Assembly: GCA_030765055.1 (NCBI GenBank)
Contig: CM060953.1
Coordinates: 183,849,898 to 183,913,897 of the forward strand
Reading direction: 5' to 3'
Length of the DNA stretch: 64,000 bases
Origin: Mantis religiosa
Lineage: Eukaryota; Arthropoda; Insecta; Mantodea; Mantidae
Position numbers and translations under genes: made by a program
Notes under the pieces: model-generated
The model's database searches: none
What the model saw: the letters and a program-made list of their open reading frames with translations, nothing else
Told to the model about the DNA's origin: nothing
Shown: positions 43,788 to 60,622 of the stretch, piece by piece
Layout: the number at the start of each line of letters is the position of its first letter
Position numbering within the stretch: the first letter of the stretch is position 1

Positions 43788-43799
43788 GGAAAAACAAGA

Positions 43800-43955
43800 G
43801 TCAGTTGGAGAATTTAATGTCATGTCGGCACGTTGGCCATAGTAGCCCAATGGTTAGAGCGGCTGGACGGATACCAGAAGATCCGTGGTTCAAATCCCGG
43901 CTATGGCATTGGATTTTTTTAGTCTGGCTCTACCCTTTCGTACTATTTCGAGTTT
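43800..43955 (+). repeat. tRNA-like head of the fold-back/91-bp family
   Basis: Contains the A-box-like TAGCCCAATGGTTAGAGCGG and the B box GTGGTTCAAATCCCGG, ending with TCTGGCTCTACCCTTTC, which repeats the fold-back arm sequence. It matches 10590-10700 and the centre of both fold-backs. Confidence 0.6.
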
Positions 43956-45062
43956 TTACATGCCAATTTTTGCGTCCACGTTATAAACATACGTGGAGCA
44001 GAGGCCTGAATGATACTTTTGTTAATATATGTAATGATTTGCAAATGTTTTATTGTTTTACTTTCTCCTACATTTACTAGTGGGCATATGAAATATTACA
44101 TTATACCCAAAAGTCTAGCTAGATTGTACCTGAATCCACGTTTTGAGATAAACTAAATAAAGAAAACCTTTTTTTAAAAAAATGTGCCATGTATGTGGAT
44201 GGGTAACTAAAAAAAAAAACGAACTGTCGATACATACTAAGCTTTGTGTTTAACTTCAATATCTACAAAACAGCAACAATATAAATTCCAAAATTCCAAA
44301 CTATCCTTTAGACCTATGTAGAAACGTTTGATACTTTATTTGTTATTATTTACTGTCTGAGAGGTTTTCTCAATATGCCTAAAAGTTGGTCTCCCGCAGA
44401 ACACACCAATACACAATTCAAATATACACATACACAAAATTAGATATTAAAGTTACGTGGTTTATTTCTATCTTGCACGTTTATCAGCAAATGCACATTT
44501 TGTACCTAGGTGTTAGATTTATAGACATTAAAAACAGCGCTTACGGAATGAAATCCCGGGACGCAGGTAGCGCTGATATGACTGGCAATTGACGTCGTTA
44601 ACAAACAAAATGCTTCTTTTATTTTACTTCCACTTCCATAACTGCAATTCTTATTTTCTCTTTCCTTAGTGAGGGTGTCCCATATAGGGGAATATTAAGA
44701 AACTGACAAAAACATACTATACAAAACAATAGACCCCTGTAAAAACTCACAATTTAGTTATTGCAAATAACTTTTTGTGATATGCGCCACTGTCGACATC
44801 TCTTTAAGCACTGTTGCTGTTCAGCTGTTTCTCGGAATGCCATAGAAAGAGTATGAAATTTCAAGGTCAGTATGTAGTGACCAGTTTTTAAGATGTCATT
44901 GCTTGCTTTGTGCCTATAACAAAATGTGTAACGTACATTTATGCAAGAATAATTGGTTGACACTATTTTAAAATAACGGTAAGTGGACAGATGGAGTCAT
45001 GCGAAAGCACACACTAAATTTTTCGGAAACGTTCTCTCCCCCTCCAACATGTGAAGACACTT
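43956..45062. other. Intergenic, nothing recognised
   Basis: No supportable feature. Confidence 0.45.
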
Positions 45063-46350
45063 AAACCCGCCTCTGTAGCGTAGCTAGCTGGTGGCGTGTC
45101 TGCCTTACTTTCAAGAGGTCCCGAGTTAGAATCTCGGTCAGGTTAGGGCCGCGCAGTGGCTCAGTGGTTAGACCGCTTGGCTCTCACCAAGGCGGCCCGG
45201 GTTCGATCCCATGCGACCGCAAAATGATATTTGTGGTGGACAACACGGCGCTCTGGGCGGATTTTCTCCGGGATCTCCGGTTTCCCCCAGCATCTTATTC
45301 TACCGGTGCTCCATCTTCATCTCATGTATCATGTTGAATTATCCGGATAAGGTTTTTTTTTCACCCAAGGGTTTCGCTTATGTTGAAAGATGAATGTCTG
45401 GTAACTCCAACCTCTATGTATCCTGTACTCATTTGAACATAATTTCATTCATCGTCCACTATGACTTAACGTTGGAAGTTTTCCTTTATCCTCAAAGATA
45501 AATGTCAGGTCACTCTAAACTCTATGGACCCTGTACTCATTTGAACATCATTTCATTCATCGTCCGATGTGACAACGTTGAGGTTATCTCTCATATCCTG
45601 AAAGATGAATGTCTGGTAACTAAGCCCTACGTACCCTGTACTCATTTGAACAACATTTCATTCATCGTCCAATATGACTTAACGTTGGAGGTTTTCCCTT
45701 ATCCTGAAAGATAAATGTCTGGTAACTCTAAGCTCTATGTACCCTGTACTCATTTGAACATCATTTCATTCATCGTCCAATATGACTTAACGTTGCAAGT
45801 TTTCCCTTATCCTGAAAGATAAATGTCAGGTAACTCTAAACTCTATGGTCCCTGTACTCATTTGAACATTTCATTCATCGTCCAATATGAATTAACGTTG
45901 CAGGTTTTCCCTTATCCTGAAAGATAAATGTCTGGTAACTCTAAGCTCTATGTACCTTGTACTCATTTGAACATCATTTCATTCATCGTCAGATATGACA
46001 ACGTTGGAGGTTATCTCTTATATCCTGAAAGATGAATGTCTGGTAACTCTAAGCTCTATGTACCCTGTACTCATTTGAACATCATTTCATTCATCGTTAG
46101 ATATGACAACGTTGGAGGTTATCTCTTATATCCTGAAAGATGAATGTCTGGTAACTACGCTCTATGTACCCTGCACTCATTTGAACATAATTTCATTCAT
46201 CGTCCGATATGACAACGTTGGAGATTATCTCTTATATCCTGAAAGATGAATGTCTCGTAACTCTAAGCTCTATCGGTCCTTGACTCATATGAGCATCGTT
46301 TCATCCATTTCATTCATCGTCCGATATGAACTAGCGTTTGAGGACTTACA
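45063..46350 (+). repeat. SINE A with about nine modules, interrupted by SINE B
   Basis: The head at 45063-45146 (CCCGCCTCTGTAGCGTAGC, B box GAGTTAGAATCTCGG) is broken by SINE B sequence (45147-45330). Tandem modules follow from about 45340 to 46350, with period near 108 bp. Adjacent units share private variants such as GGTTATCTCTTATATCCTG, marking local amplification. Confidence 0.8.
45147..45330 (+). repeat. SINE B nested in SINE A
   Basis: The head GGCCGCGCAGTGGCTCAGTG, B box GGGTTCGATCCCATG and body TTCTCCGGGATCTCCGG are all present; the 3' end is shortened. Confidence 0.7.
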
Positions 46351-46870
46351 TAAAAAGACATTAAGTTGTTAAATGTCTCACCATGCACAGTTAAATTTAC
46401 TTTTGCAGCAATCAGTTCGAAATTTTTCTCGTTCTGTCGCTCTAGATTCAGATATGTCTAATACAGATTTTATTACCAGTTATTTGTCAAAGTCAGAAAT
46501 TAGCACAACTATCTCAGTAAATGGTTGATATACGTATTTGACATAAGAGTATAAATGTAGGAAGTAACACACTTTTCTGTAGCATTTTAGCCACACCTTG
46601 TCACTTAAATGACAGTAGAGCTGCTAAAAATAAAAGCAGATAGCTCTCAGCAAAGATAAGCTGTAGTGTAGGCTCGCCAGCTATGCACACACGTTCCTCT
46701 CTGGGGTTCCCCTGCGCATGGGGACAAAAAGTAAAGAAAGGATAGCAGCTCATAGCATATTTATAAGCGCAATGCTAAGAGAGTTGTGATATTTACAGAT
46801 TCGGGTCAGAACCTGATTGGCATAATGTGGATATTTTTGCATCTGTGTTAACTCACCCGGCTTTATAATT

Positions 46871-47870
46871 NNNNNNNNNNNNNNNNNNNNNNNNNNNNNN
46901 NNNNNNNNNNNNNNNNNNNNNNNNNNNNNNNNNNNNNNNNNNNNNNNNNNNNNNNNNNNNNNNNNNNNNNNNNNNNNNNNNNNNNNNNNNNNNNNNNNNN
47001 NNNNNNNNNNNNNNNNNNNNNNNNNNNNNNNNNNNNNNNNNNNNNNNNNNNNNNNNNNNNNNNNNNNNNNNNNNNNNNNNNNNNNNNNNNNNNNNNNNNN
47101 NNNNNNNNNNNNNNNNNNNNNNNNNNNNNNNNNNNNNNNNNNNNNNNNNNNNNNNNNNNNNNNNNNNNNNNNNNNNNNNNNNNNNNNNNNNNNNNNNNNN
47201 NNNNNNNNNNNNNNNNNNNNNNNNNNNNNNNNNNNNNNNNNNNNNNNNNNNNNNNNNNNNNNNNNNNNNNNNNNNNNNNNNNNNNNNNNNNNNNNNNNNN
47301 NNNNNNNNNNNNNNNNNNNNNNNNNNNNNNNNNNNNNNNNNNNNNNNNNNNNNNNNNNNNNNNNNNNNNNNNNNNNNNNNNNNNNNNNNNNNNNNNNNNN
47401 NNNNNNNNNNNNNNNNNNNNNNNNNNNNNNNNNNNNNNNNNNNNNNNNNNNNNNNNNNNNNNNNNNNNNNNNNNNNNNNNNNNNNNNNNNNNNNNNNNNN
47501 NNNNNNNNNNNNNNNNNNNNNNNNNNNNNNNNNNNNNNNNNNNNNNNNNNNNNNNNNNNNNNNNNNNNNNNNNNNNNNNNNNNNNNNNNNNNNNNNNNNN
47601 NNNNNNNNNNNNNNNNNNNNNNNNNNNNNNNNNNNNNNNNNNNNNNNNNNNNNNNNNNNNNNNNNNNNNNNNNNNNNNNNNNNNNNNNNNNNNNNNNNNN
47701 NNNNNNNNNNNNNNNNNNNNNNNNNNNNNNNNNNNNNNNNNNNNNNNNNNNNNNNNNNNNNNNNNNNNNNNNNNNNNNNNNNNNNNNNNNNNNNNNNNNN
47801 NNNNNNNNNNNNNNNNNNNNNNNNNNNNNNNNNNNNNNNNNNNNNNNNNNNNNNNNNNNNNNNNNNNNNN
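46871..47870. other. Assembly gap, 1000 Ns
   Basis: Exactly 1000 undetermined bases, a conventional scaffold-gap length, so the true distance is unknown. It follows about 500 bp of sequence without a recognised feature. Confidence 0.99.
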
Positions 47871-48308
47871 AAATAAAGGTGGAGTTTCTTCAAAGAGATG
47901 TTGAAGGTATCTTGTAATAAGACAAATTACTTCTTTATAACTTTATAATCAATAAAATGCTCAAATATAAAAGTTAAGTTTTTATGTTAAGTAATTTATT
48001 TCCTATCATTAAAAAAATTGAGTATAATCTTGTTTAAATGATAGTCTTTGTTTTAATTTTGTTGTTGTTGTTGTTGAAATTCCTTTTAAAATTCCTTTTA
48101 GATTTAAAACAACATTTTCTATGAGACAGTTGAATAATATTTAGCATGTATTTTCACAATATAAAAAGTTCAATTGATTTACCCATAAAAACGAAGTGAT
48201 TTTATTTTAAAAACCATATTGTTATTTTAATTTGGCAGGAACGGTTAATTCTATTGTGACAAGTTAGTATCTATTAAGTATAAATTTTAGACAAATGATA
48301 AGCTATTG

Positions 48309-48393
<85 letters not shown>

Positions 48394-49163
48394 TTGTAAA
48401 ATTTCAATAGGTTTAGTATATCTAGTTCATATTCGCATTCAAATGACCCGCCATTAAATACAAGTATTATTTAACTCACATTCACGGCTTTCTTGAATGA
48501 GGCGATTGTCACATTCCGCAAGGAACCAGCGTGTTAAAAGTTTTGGGGCACTGAGTGAGAGGTCTATTCCTAACACAGTCGTGAACTACTAAAAGACCCA
48601 CTTTTTTTTATCAACTATCTAAACATTAGTTTTTAAACTCTTGAATTCATGTTTGGTGATTGCATCTGGATGTTTTACACCGGGTCTCCAAGTCACTTGT
48701 ATTTCCCCTTGGTTATGGCTGGAATTCTATTACATCATCACACAGTTGCAGAGTCACCGCGCTAATAAACTGTATTAACAGTAGTTTTGAGAAGTATATG
48801 CCATAGAAGTGCAACAGCACGTCCGTCAGATGATTGGAAGAGTCAAAACTCTCGTTCCAGGAACACAAACAGTGCCAAGTGTCCTGACGTCACCACCGAC
48901 ACAACGGGAACGTAGGCTAACAATACGGGCATGATAATGGTGACGTCAACATAGCAAATAGCGAAGCGTTCCGTATTCTGCTCGCCTCGAATGGAAAGTT
49001 CGATTGATCGGTAGCAAGTTCCTCGTCCAGCATTTAAACATGTGCTATCGGGGAGAAGTAATTCCAACTTTCAACATCTGCTTCGTGAACAACACAGAAG
49101 ACATAAGATGAGGCACTTCCTTTCTCTAGCATCTAACAGATACATGTTTTGAAGTCGCCAAAC

Positions 49164-49215
<52 letters not shown>

Positions 49216-50044
49216 AGTCTTTCTATATTCGCAGTCCAAAACGAAAAATTGTATGTGAAACTTTCAACTGTACTTATTCAAGTTCAGCGTTCTCCAAAGT
49301 GTACAAAGATTTTCATGAAAATTTCCGCACCCCAGAATGACGTTTACATGAAACTACTTTTTTTAAATTGTTTATTGTTTAAAAAAGGCTCATGATGTTT
49401 ATCTAATATTTTAATTATTTTATGATATTTAAATGACTAATAAAATGTATACCGATTTTCTTTGAAAAATGTAAGAAATTCTCATTTCATGTATGATTAT
49501 TTGTACCATAAGGCTAAACGAAACGTAAGGTAAAGATCCATGCTAGGCTACACGGCCTCTATTGGGGCGACGGGTGGTTACAGTGCCCATCTGCTAGACC
49601 TCGGCATACAAGGCCTGTGAGGTGGTCAGCCCCACGAGGCAGCCGCATTCACCCCCAGGAATTGTCCTGGTACTCATTTCTGTTAAAGTCTGTTTAGTTA
49701 ACACGTGTGCAGTTCGGAGTCAAAGGAACCTGAGCCTCCCGCCCACTAATGACCGTCATAAATCTATCTCCACACTTCAGAAATGGAACACTGTCGTTGA
49801 GGACCAATAGCAACCCTGATTTACTCGAAGTGACAGCCGCATGTCTACTCCACGTGGAGTCTCAGTTGCAAAAGTTCCAACTTCCAGTTGATCTGTTTCA
49901 TTATGTGCAGAAATTCGTTGTGCGTCACGATGTGGAGACCGTGGGAGGGAAATGCAGTGGTAAATACAAATGAAGTAGTAGATAAATTTCAGTCACGTGA
50001 AAATAATCAAAGTGAAGACAATAGTGTGAATAACTGGGCCGAGT
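47871..50044. other. Intergenic with simple repeats
   Basis: It holds a (CT)n tract at about 48312-48391 and a run of about 45 A at 49170-49214. No supportable gene. The GC-richer part at 49550-49760 has no recognised motif. Confidence 0.5.
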
Positions 50045-50625
50045 TATATTATTAGAAAAGCCTCAAAAAACAAAGTTATAACGGGAACTGTTTCTAAGCA
50101 AATTCAAGCGCTTGTTTTGAACACATATAAATATGTGCTGACAAATAATCTTGGTAAGGGGTCATGCAATTAAGATAAATTCTGGGTATTCACAGAAATA
50201 CAGTAAGAAATATTGTGACGAAAGGAATACCAAAGACGCCGATCAAGTGTGAAAACAAAAGGAAACGTTTCTCTAAAGTAATTCGTCGAGAAATTTATAG
50301 ATTCTATGCAAAAGATAGAGCGCCCACCTTAGACGAATTGGTTGCTCGTTTGCAAGAAATTTGTGATTTTCCTTATGGGCACTGCACTTTGCGCGGTCTC
50401 CTAAAGGAGCTGGTTTCAAACACCGCGCTTTGAATAAGTTAAGGGTTATTATGGAACCCAGTAGAATTGTAGCTTGGCGATATATATAATGTCAAAACTA
50501 AGAAAGTTTTGCAGTAATGGACATAATTTATTTAGACGAAACCTCGTACGATACCCATAACGTATCGAGAAAGGTGGCAACCTTGCAGAAAGGTCTGCGA
50601 GGAGGAGGGCCAGGGTTGTAAAACG
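50045..50625 (+). pseudogene. Relic of a DDE_3 (Tc1/IS630-like) transposase
   Basis: The open frame 50215-50433 shows the winged-helix part that precedes the catalytic domain in this group (RREIYRFYAKDRAPTLDELV, CTLRGLLKEL). About 80 bp later, in broken frames, come VIMEPSRIVAW and IIYLDETSYDTHN, the first catalytic aspartate block. Multiple stops and frame changes make it a fossil. Confidence 0.65.
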
Positions 50626-50744
50626 ATTATAAGGGCTCGTCAAAGGCAGCGGCCGATTGCACATGAGTTAACTAAACAGACTTTAAGAAGCTGAGTGAAC
50701 CCAAGGGCCATAGTGCGACCACAAGGATTATACGAAGGAATAAA

Positions 50745-50818
50745 TTCCAATCGGAAATCGAAACCGCGACATCCTGGCTTGAGTCTAGTGCCGTAACCAC
50801 TAGGCGACCGCGCGCTAC
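50745..50818 (-). repeat. tRNA-derived SINE head
   Basis: On the minus strand the A box GTCGCCTAGTGGTTACGGCA and the B-box-like CGGTTTCGATTTCCG are seen with tRNA-like spacing. No full tRNA. Confidence 0.55.
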
Positions 50819-52065
50819 CATATTAAACGCATTAAAGACCTCGTGAAAACAGCAAGTTTGTTATTAAATATTCGGTGTTATCTGAATTTCTATTTTCTCT
50901 AGTTACGTACTTAACATGAGTAGATAAAATTGTGTATTTCACACAAAAAGTCGATATCGAAACTTTTTTTGAAATACATATTTTGAAACTTCTTGAATTA
51001 AAAAAAAACATGTTTTAAAAAAGGTCCCTCTGTGAAATGCATAACTTAAAAACAAAGTTCATTACATATTAAATTTGGCATTTAAGTTCAGCGCCTTCCA
51101 ATGATAGAAAAAAATTAATTAAAAATCCTCTCATACCATAGTACCCTTCACATTGAAAATGTTTCGAAAGTTCTTAAAAAAACGTTTCAACTATTTTGAC
51201 TATGTAACAGTACTTTTGGGTTATGTTTGAAGTATGAAAAGTTTATAAATTTATAAAAAAATATTATGTAAATATATTTAATAATTTAAATATGTAAAAA
51301 TGTATGTAATTGTGTGATTGGCCGAAGTAATAATTGTATGACGTAATATGACGTAATGTTGTGACGTGGTATCAAATCGACCAATCACAAAATTAAGATA
51401 GGAGTAATGATAGTTACGATAAATCAAAGAGATTTTTGTTGTAATGGTGGAGTGTAATTAATAGTGGTGCAAGATCAAGAACATTTAAGTAATAGTTTGA
51501 ATCTGTATAAATATAACAAAGTAAGAATTTATCGATATGTTGGAAGTGACTGGGAAAGGAAGTTCAAGCAAAATGTAATCTAAATAATACAATTAAATAG
51601 TTACAGAATTTGACTTCTCCGAAACTTTATTCCGAACCACACCTGAAAAACAGATGTCTCATGACTCTTATTTAGAATAAGATGATACACTTGGTAACCA
51701 GAGGAAATAGATAGCCGCAAAAACTCACACGAGAAGAGAAAGAATTGTGCGTCCAACATAGAAATCCTGTCCCAAATTGCGCCCGAACGCGTGGCTGATG
51801 AAGATGGAGACAAATTAACGACGAATGGTCACAAATTCCTGTCCCAATTAGATTACTGTAATTTAAAGATATCTTTAGTCAAATTAAAAAGTATCAGGAA
51901 ATAGTCTCAAAGTCTTCTTCAATCTAAATGATTTTGGTAACTGGCAAACCTTAAGAGGCAGACGAAATCTTACGCACATAAAATGCAGATTCGGTTAAAG
52001 CACACATTTATGCTACACGCGTTTTCGGAGGTAACCATTTCGGAGATATTTCTTGTTATTGCTTT
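50819..52065. other. Intergenic, nothing recognised
   Basis: AT-rich sequence with no supportable feature. Confidence 0.45.
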
Positions 52066-52078
52066 GAATTTCCTAATA

Positions 52079-52677
52079 GGTTAGTTTAGTGCAGAGGATC
52101 TACCCAAAAGTCCTAAGACCCTGGCCTCCTTCAACCCGGGTGCGATGGATAACTCCGGGGCTCTTTCCATAGGGCAATACGTGATTTCTTAAAAAGCCCC
52201 CTCGTTGACAACAACGTCAAGACGGGTGGAAGTGGATACGCCACTTACGCGCGTCAACCCCGCAGGGAAGACTACCGAAAACCTCGGTGGGGCCGCCTGG
52301 TGATCTAGCACACCTTCTACTAGCTCTGCAGGCTAGTACCCCGGACTTATGAGACAACCCTCTACCCCCTCTGGGCGGCCGTAGCCTGGTGATCTAGCAC
52401 ACCTTCTACTAGCTCTGCAGGCTAGTACCCCGGACTTATGAGACAACCCTCTAACCCCTCTGGGCGGCCGTAGCCTGGCCGGAGGTACCGAATTTCCCGT
52501 GGGTGTCGGGAACACACTGCCCCCTCGAGTCCAACCCAATCCGAAAAACTCCCCGACGGGAGGGGTTCGGCAGTGTGGCCCGAGGTTCCTCTAGTAACGT
52601 CAGAGGTACCACGAGTGCTAAGGGTACGCAGCGCCCGCACCACGACAGCTGAAGGGGACGGATGCCCTCCCCTATGG
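52079..52677. repeat. GC-rich 599-bp insertion flanked by a 13-bp duplication, type unknown
   Basis: GAATTTCCTAATA is present at 52066-52078 and 52678-52690, bracketing a GC-rich segment inside AT-rich DNA. Inside, a unit of about 91 bp (with TGGTGATCTAGCACACCTTC and CCCCGGACTTATGAGACAAC) occurs twice in tandem at about 52290-52380 and 52381-52471. No tRNA-like promoter, reading frame or A-tail identifies it. The duplication length suggests target-primed retrotransposition. Confidence 0.7.
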
Positions 52678-52690
52678 GAATTTCCTAATA

Positions 52691-52930
52691 TGTATACCTA
52701 CTTTTCCTAAATGGGAAGTTATTATCCTCCCTTCTTCTGGCTCTTTTTTTTTCGGCCTTAGAGGAAGAACTCATTTGGCCATCGAACGGATATGTTTTCT
52801 CTAGTTGTACACACACAAGATACATACACAATACACCCCTACCCAAGGCGGGACTCGAACCCACGACCCTCTACGCAACGGAACGCTAGAGACATGCGCT
52901 CTAACGACCATAGCTACGAAGGTCGGCCTC
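52691..52930 (-). repeat. tRNA-derived SINE
   Basis: The minus-strand head at about 52846-52930 has the A-box-like GTAGCTATGGTCGTTAGAGC and the B box GTGGGTTCGAGTCCCGCC. The body probably extends to about 52691. The antisense frame over the head gives the GGTRTHDPLRNG type peptide often produced by tRNA SINEs. Confidence 0.6.
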
Positions 52931-56660
<3,730 letters not shown>

Positions 56661-57519
56661 TGCCTCTGTACTGAGGTGATAGCGTGACTGAATCACATTC
56701 AAGAGGTCCCGAGTTCGAATTCCGGTCAGGGTGAGTTATCTGGGTACGGTTTTTACGGTTTTTTTCCCCCTTATCCCGAAAGATGAATGTCTGTGAACTC
56801 TAGCTCTATGAACCCTGGGCTCATTTGAATATCATCTATTTTATCGTTCGATATGATAACGTCGGAGGCTTTCCTTATCTTGTAAGATGAATGTCTGGCA
56901 GCTCTAAGCCCTATGGACTCTGGGCTAATTTGGACATCATTTCATTCATCGTCCGATATAGCAACGCTGGAGGTTTTCCCTTATCCTGAACGATTAGGAT
57001 TAGTGGTGTTTTAGGGCCCGTCGACAACGAGGTCATTTGGGCCCGTCCTGAACGAAGATTATCTGTTAACTCTAAGCCCTATGGACTCTGGGCTAATTTG
57101 GACATCATTTCATTCATCGTCCGATATGACAACGCTGGAAGTTTTCCCTCGTCCTGGACGATGAATATATGTTAACTCTAAGCTCTATGAACATCATCTA
57201 TTTCATCGTCCGAAATGACAAAATTGAAGGTTTTACTTTATTCTGAAAGAAGAATGTCTGATAACTCTAAGCTCTATGGACCCTGAACTCATTTGGATGT
57301 AATTTCGTTCATCGTCCGATATGACTTAACGTTGGAGGTTTATCCTTATCCTGAAAGAAGAATGATAACTATAAGCTCTATGGACCCTGTACCTACTCAT
57401 TTGAACATCATTTCATTCATCCTCCGATATGACCTAAAGATGGATATTTTCCTTTATCCTGAAAGGTGAAGGTCTGTTAACTCTAAGTTCAATGGACTCT
57501 GGACTCATTTGAACATCAC
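56661..57519 (+). repeat. SINE A with about seven modules, later split by a LINE
   Basis: The head at 56661-56735 (B box GAGTTCGAATTCCGG) is followed by tandem modules. The final module is interrupted at 57520-57532 by the LINE that occupies 57533-60864; its remaining part resumes at 60865 (TCAGATATGACAACG). A 52-bp insertion (56994-57045) between direct repeats TCCTGAACGA carries GGGCCCGTCGACAACGAGGT. Confidence 0.75.
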
Positions 57520-57700
57520 TCCATTTATCCTCTTTTTTAATTTATTATCCATCGATCAGCAATTATGCTTTACAGATGTTTGTTATAAGATACATAGGAG
57601 CAGGACACAGAACAATGGAGGTAGCCGTGAACGACTCCTCTAACTAAATATGAAGGATAACTGTAACACAAATTGAGAACTTAAAGTCTGATAGTAGTAA

Positions 57701-60442
57701 TCACGTGTCTGAGGCATCTGTGCTGGAGACGTCACTCAGGAGAAGATCTTGGGGCAGTCTGCGCTTCAGGCGAGTTGGCTGGCGAGTGCGACAGCCGAGA
57801 CGGTAGGTAACAGCTCCAGGGACCTCCTGGAGATTGTAAAAGAATGGACGTGCCAGGCGTCGGATGTATTGGTGAACGGGTAGAAGACCAAACTCATGGT
57901 GCAGCTGCTGGTTTCGGATGAACCATGGCGCGTTTGTAACTGTACGAAGCACCCTGTTTTGTAGTACCTGCAGTCGGCGGAGATTAGTCTTACTGGTGCC
58001 ACCCCAGACTGGAGCTGCATAGGTAAAAATGGGACGGACTAGAGATGTGTAAAGAAGCAGGGAGGATTCATAAACAAGTGAAGTGCGCCTGTTGAGTAAA
58101 GGGTACAGTTTTGATAGCCGGGCAAACGCAAGCGTGACAGACCGACAGATGTGGGCGTTCCAAGTGAGTCGAGTGTCCAATAACACCCCTAGATATTTCA
58201 CGGGCACATTGGTTGGTAACCAGGAGAGCGGTTCCCCCAGCAGCTGTAGTGAAGGAGGATCCCTATAAGGTCGTAAAGAGAAGATCTTAACCTCTGTCTT
58301 GTTAGTATTGAGGGAAATGCGCCAGTGAGAGAACCAATGAGCTAATTGATCTAGGGCAATTTGCAGTTCCTGAATGGCATGAAGGATAGTGGTGTGAGAA
58401 TAAAAGAGAGCAGTGTCATCTGCATATAAAGCCGTACAAACTGGAGTTACATCAGGAAGATCATGAGTGAATATATTAAAGAGAAGCGGTGCGAGTACTG
58501 AACCTTGAGGTACACCTGCTAAAATAGGCCGTTGGGTGGATGTGAAACCAGCAATGCGCACCACAAAAGTTCTGTTAGTGAGAAAACTTGCTATGATTTG
58601 TATCAAATAAGAAGGGAGACCAATGCGATATGCTTTAAGGAGTAGTCCAGTGTGCGACACCTTGTCGAATGCCTGGGCGATATCTAGGAATGCTGCCACG
58701 GTGTATTGCCGGTTTTCGAAACCTTGAATAATACACTGCGTGATTCTGAGCAATTGGTGAGTGGTAGCATGCTTCGGGCGAAAGCCAAACTGAAAAGACG
58801 GAATTATCTGATTTTGGATCAAAAAATGAGAAATACGTTGATGGATAATCTTTTCAAAAAGCTTAGAAAGTGTAGGTAATAAGCTGATTGGTCTGTAACT
58901 TGAGGGAAGATTTTTAGGCTTGTTGGGCTTATGGAAGACTATAATTTCTGCATGTTTCCATGTAGATGGAAAATGACCAATGCGCAGTGCAGCATTGATG
59001 ATGGATGATAAATAAGCTAGGGCTTTGTTTGTCAAATTCTTCAGCACAACGTTAGGGATAAGGTCATGACCGGGAGACTTTTTAACGGGAAGACGATGGA
59101 TAAAGCGGGACAATTCACGTGGAGTAGTGAACGAAATTCTGTTGTGCGCTGTAGGACGAAGTTGGTACTCAAGCAGTTCCCTGTCCACGGAAGAGGGGAT
59201 ATTAGAATCAAGGCAGGTGTTAGGCGTAAATGTACGCTCGTAGTGAGTGGCTAGAGCGTCACACTTGGCAGCAGAGTCACTCAAAAGGGTCCCATCAACC
59301 TGAAGAGAGGGAATCACTGTCGGCTCTCGGAGAATCCGTTTAGTGATGTTCCATAAGGTATGATCGCCGGCACGGATAGTGGCTAATTGTCGCTGGTACT
59401 CCTGAAATCGGTGTTGCTCTAGTGCGGTTCGTACTTGTCGAATGAGACTATTTAATCTTTGGCGCAGCCAAGGTAGACGCTGACGTTGCCACAATCGACG
59501 GATGCGATGTTTCTCTTGGATGAGTCGAGTAATATGGATAGGCAAGGAGGGTAAATGGCGAGGTTGAGGATTGCGGATAGTAGAAGATCGTACGCTAGAA
59601 GAGAGCGCAGAGGTAAAATGGTGAACGGCAGCGTCTATGGCATCCGCATTACCCAGTTGATAAGAGGTGTGGAGTGCAGCATCCAGATGTGTACGGAAGA
59701 TGTTCCAGTTGACAAAGCCATCGATGAGACGCGGGGCTTGTGGCAAAATATCAGGAGTGAGGTTAAATGTGACCAACACTGGACAGTGATCGGAATCGAG
59801 CGCTGGCAGTGCACAAATCGATGCAGGTAATCGTATATTGCGATGTACCCCAATGTCCAAAATGTCAGGAGCTACCTGTGGGTTGCCAGAATAGTAAGTC
59901 GGTTCTGTGGAAGTCAGTATGTGAAGACCAGTGGCATTAATAGTGTGAAACAGACGCCGTCCATTCGGGTTTGTGACTCTACAGCCCCAAGAAGTATGCT
60001 TCGAGTTCAGATCACCTAGCAAGAGAGTGCTGCTCTCTGCTGTGAAAAGGAGAGAGAAATAGTGTGTATTAAGCTTACTCTTTGGGGGCTTGTAAGCACT
60101 CATTAGAACGAGATCGTTGCTATCGCGAAGAGAGAGTTTAACGCCCACTACCTCAAAGCCGGGAATCACATGTAGGAATATTTCATGATGAGTCAGCGAA
60201 CGTTTAACTAGCACAGCTACTCCCCCAGAGGCGGAAGGTGCATTCCGATCAAATCTATAAATCCTTTAGCCTGGAACGGAGAAACGTTCATTCGGGAGAA
60301 GATGAGTCTCGGTGATACAGGCAGCATCTATACTGTGCAAGCTGAGAAAGGCAGCGAAGGAGGCACGTTTAGCGCGTATGCCATTAGCGTTCCAGTTCAG
60401 GAGAGTGAGAGATGAAAGAGATGGCCTATTACACACCACCAT
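57701..60442 (-). pseudogene. LINE ORF2: endonuclease and reverse transcriptase, one premature stop
   Basis: From the ATG at 60442 the frame runs 913 residues to 57701, with a single in-frame TAA at 60266-60268 (residue 59). Domains: an APE-type endonuclease with LNWNANG, ITETHL, LGDLNSKH and SDHCPV; then a reverse transcriptase with PGHDLIPN, SYRPISLLP, FLDIAQAFDKV (about residues 585-595), GVPQGSVLAP and the catalytic YADD (about 673-676); then the C-terminal LGVLLDTRLTW and NAPWFIRNQQLHHEFGLL. A LINE copies its RNA into a nicked target using these two activities. Apart from the one stop the frame is intact over 837 codons, so the copy is young. The stop probably makes it inactive. Confidence 0.9.
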
Positions 60443-60622
60443 TTCGGAAAGCAGTTAGAAGAGCATTTTGGAGACATTGTGTAAGTTGCGGTAAGAGAGG
60501 GGTGAGGAACGTGGATAAAGAATTTAGAAGTTGAGTTAACAGGCTACTTAGCAGAGCCGAGAGAGAAGAAGAGTCAGAGGGATCCGGTTGTGTAGTAGTA
60601 CGCCTCGTCGAGGAAGCAGAAG

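Noticed and set aside
46853..47893. 346-codon open frame
   Set aside because: It runs almost entirely through the 1000-N assembly gap.
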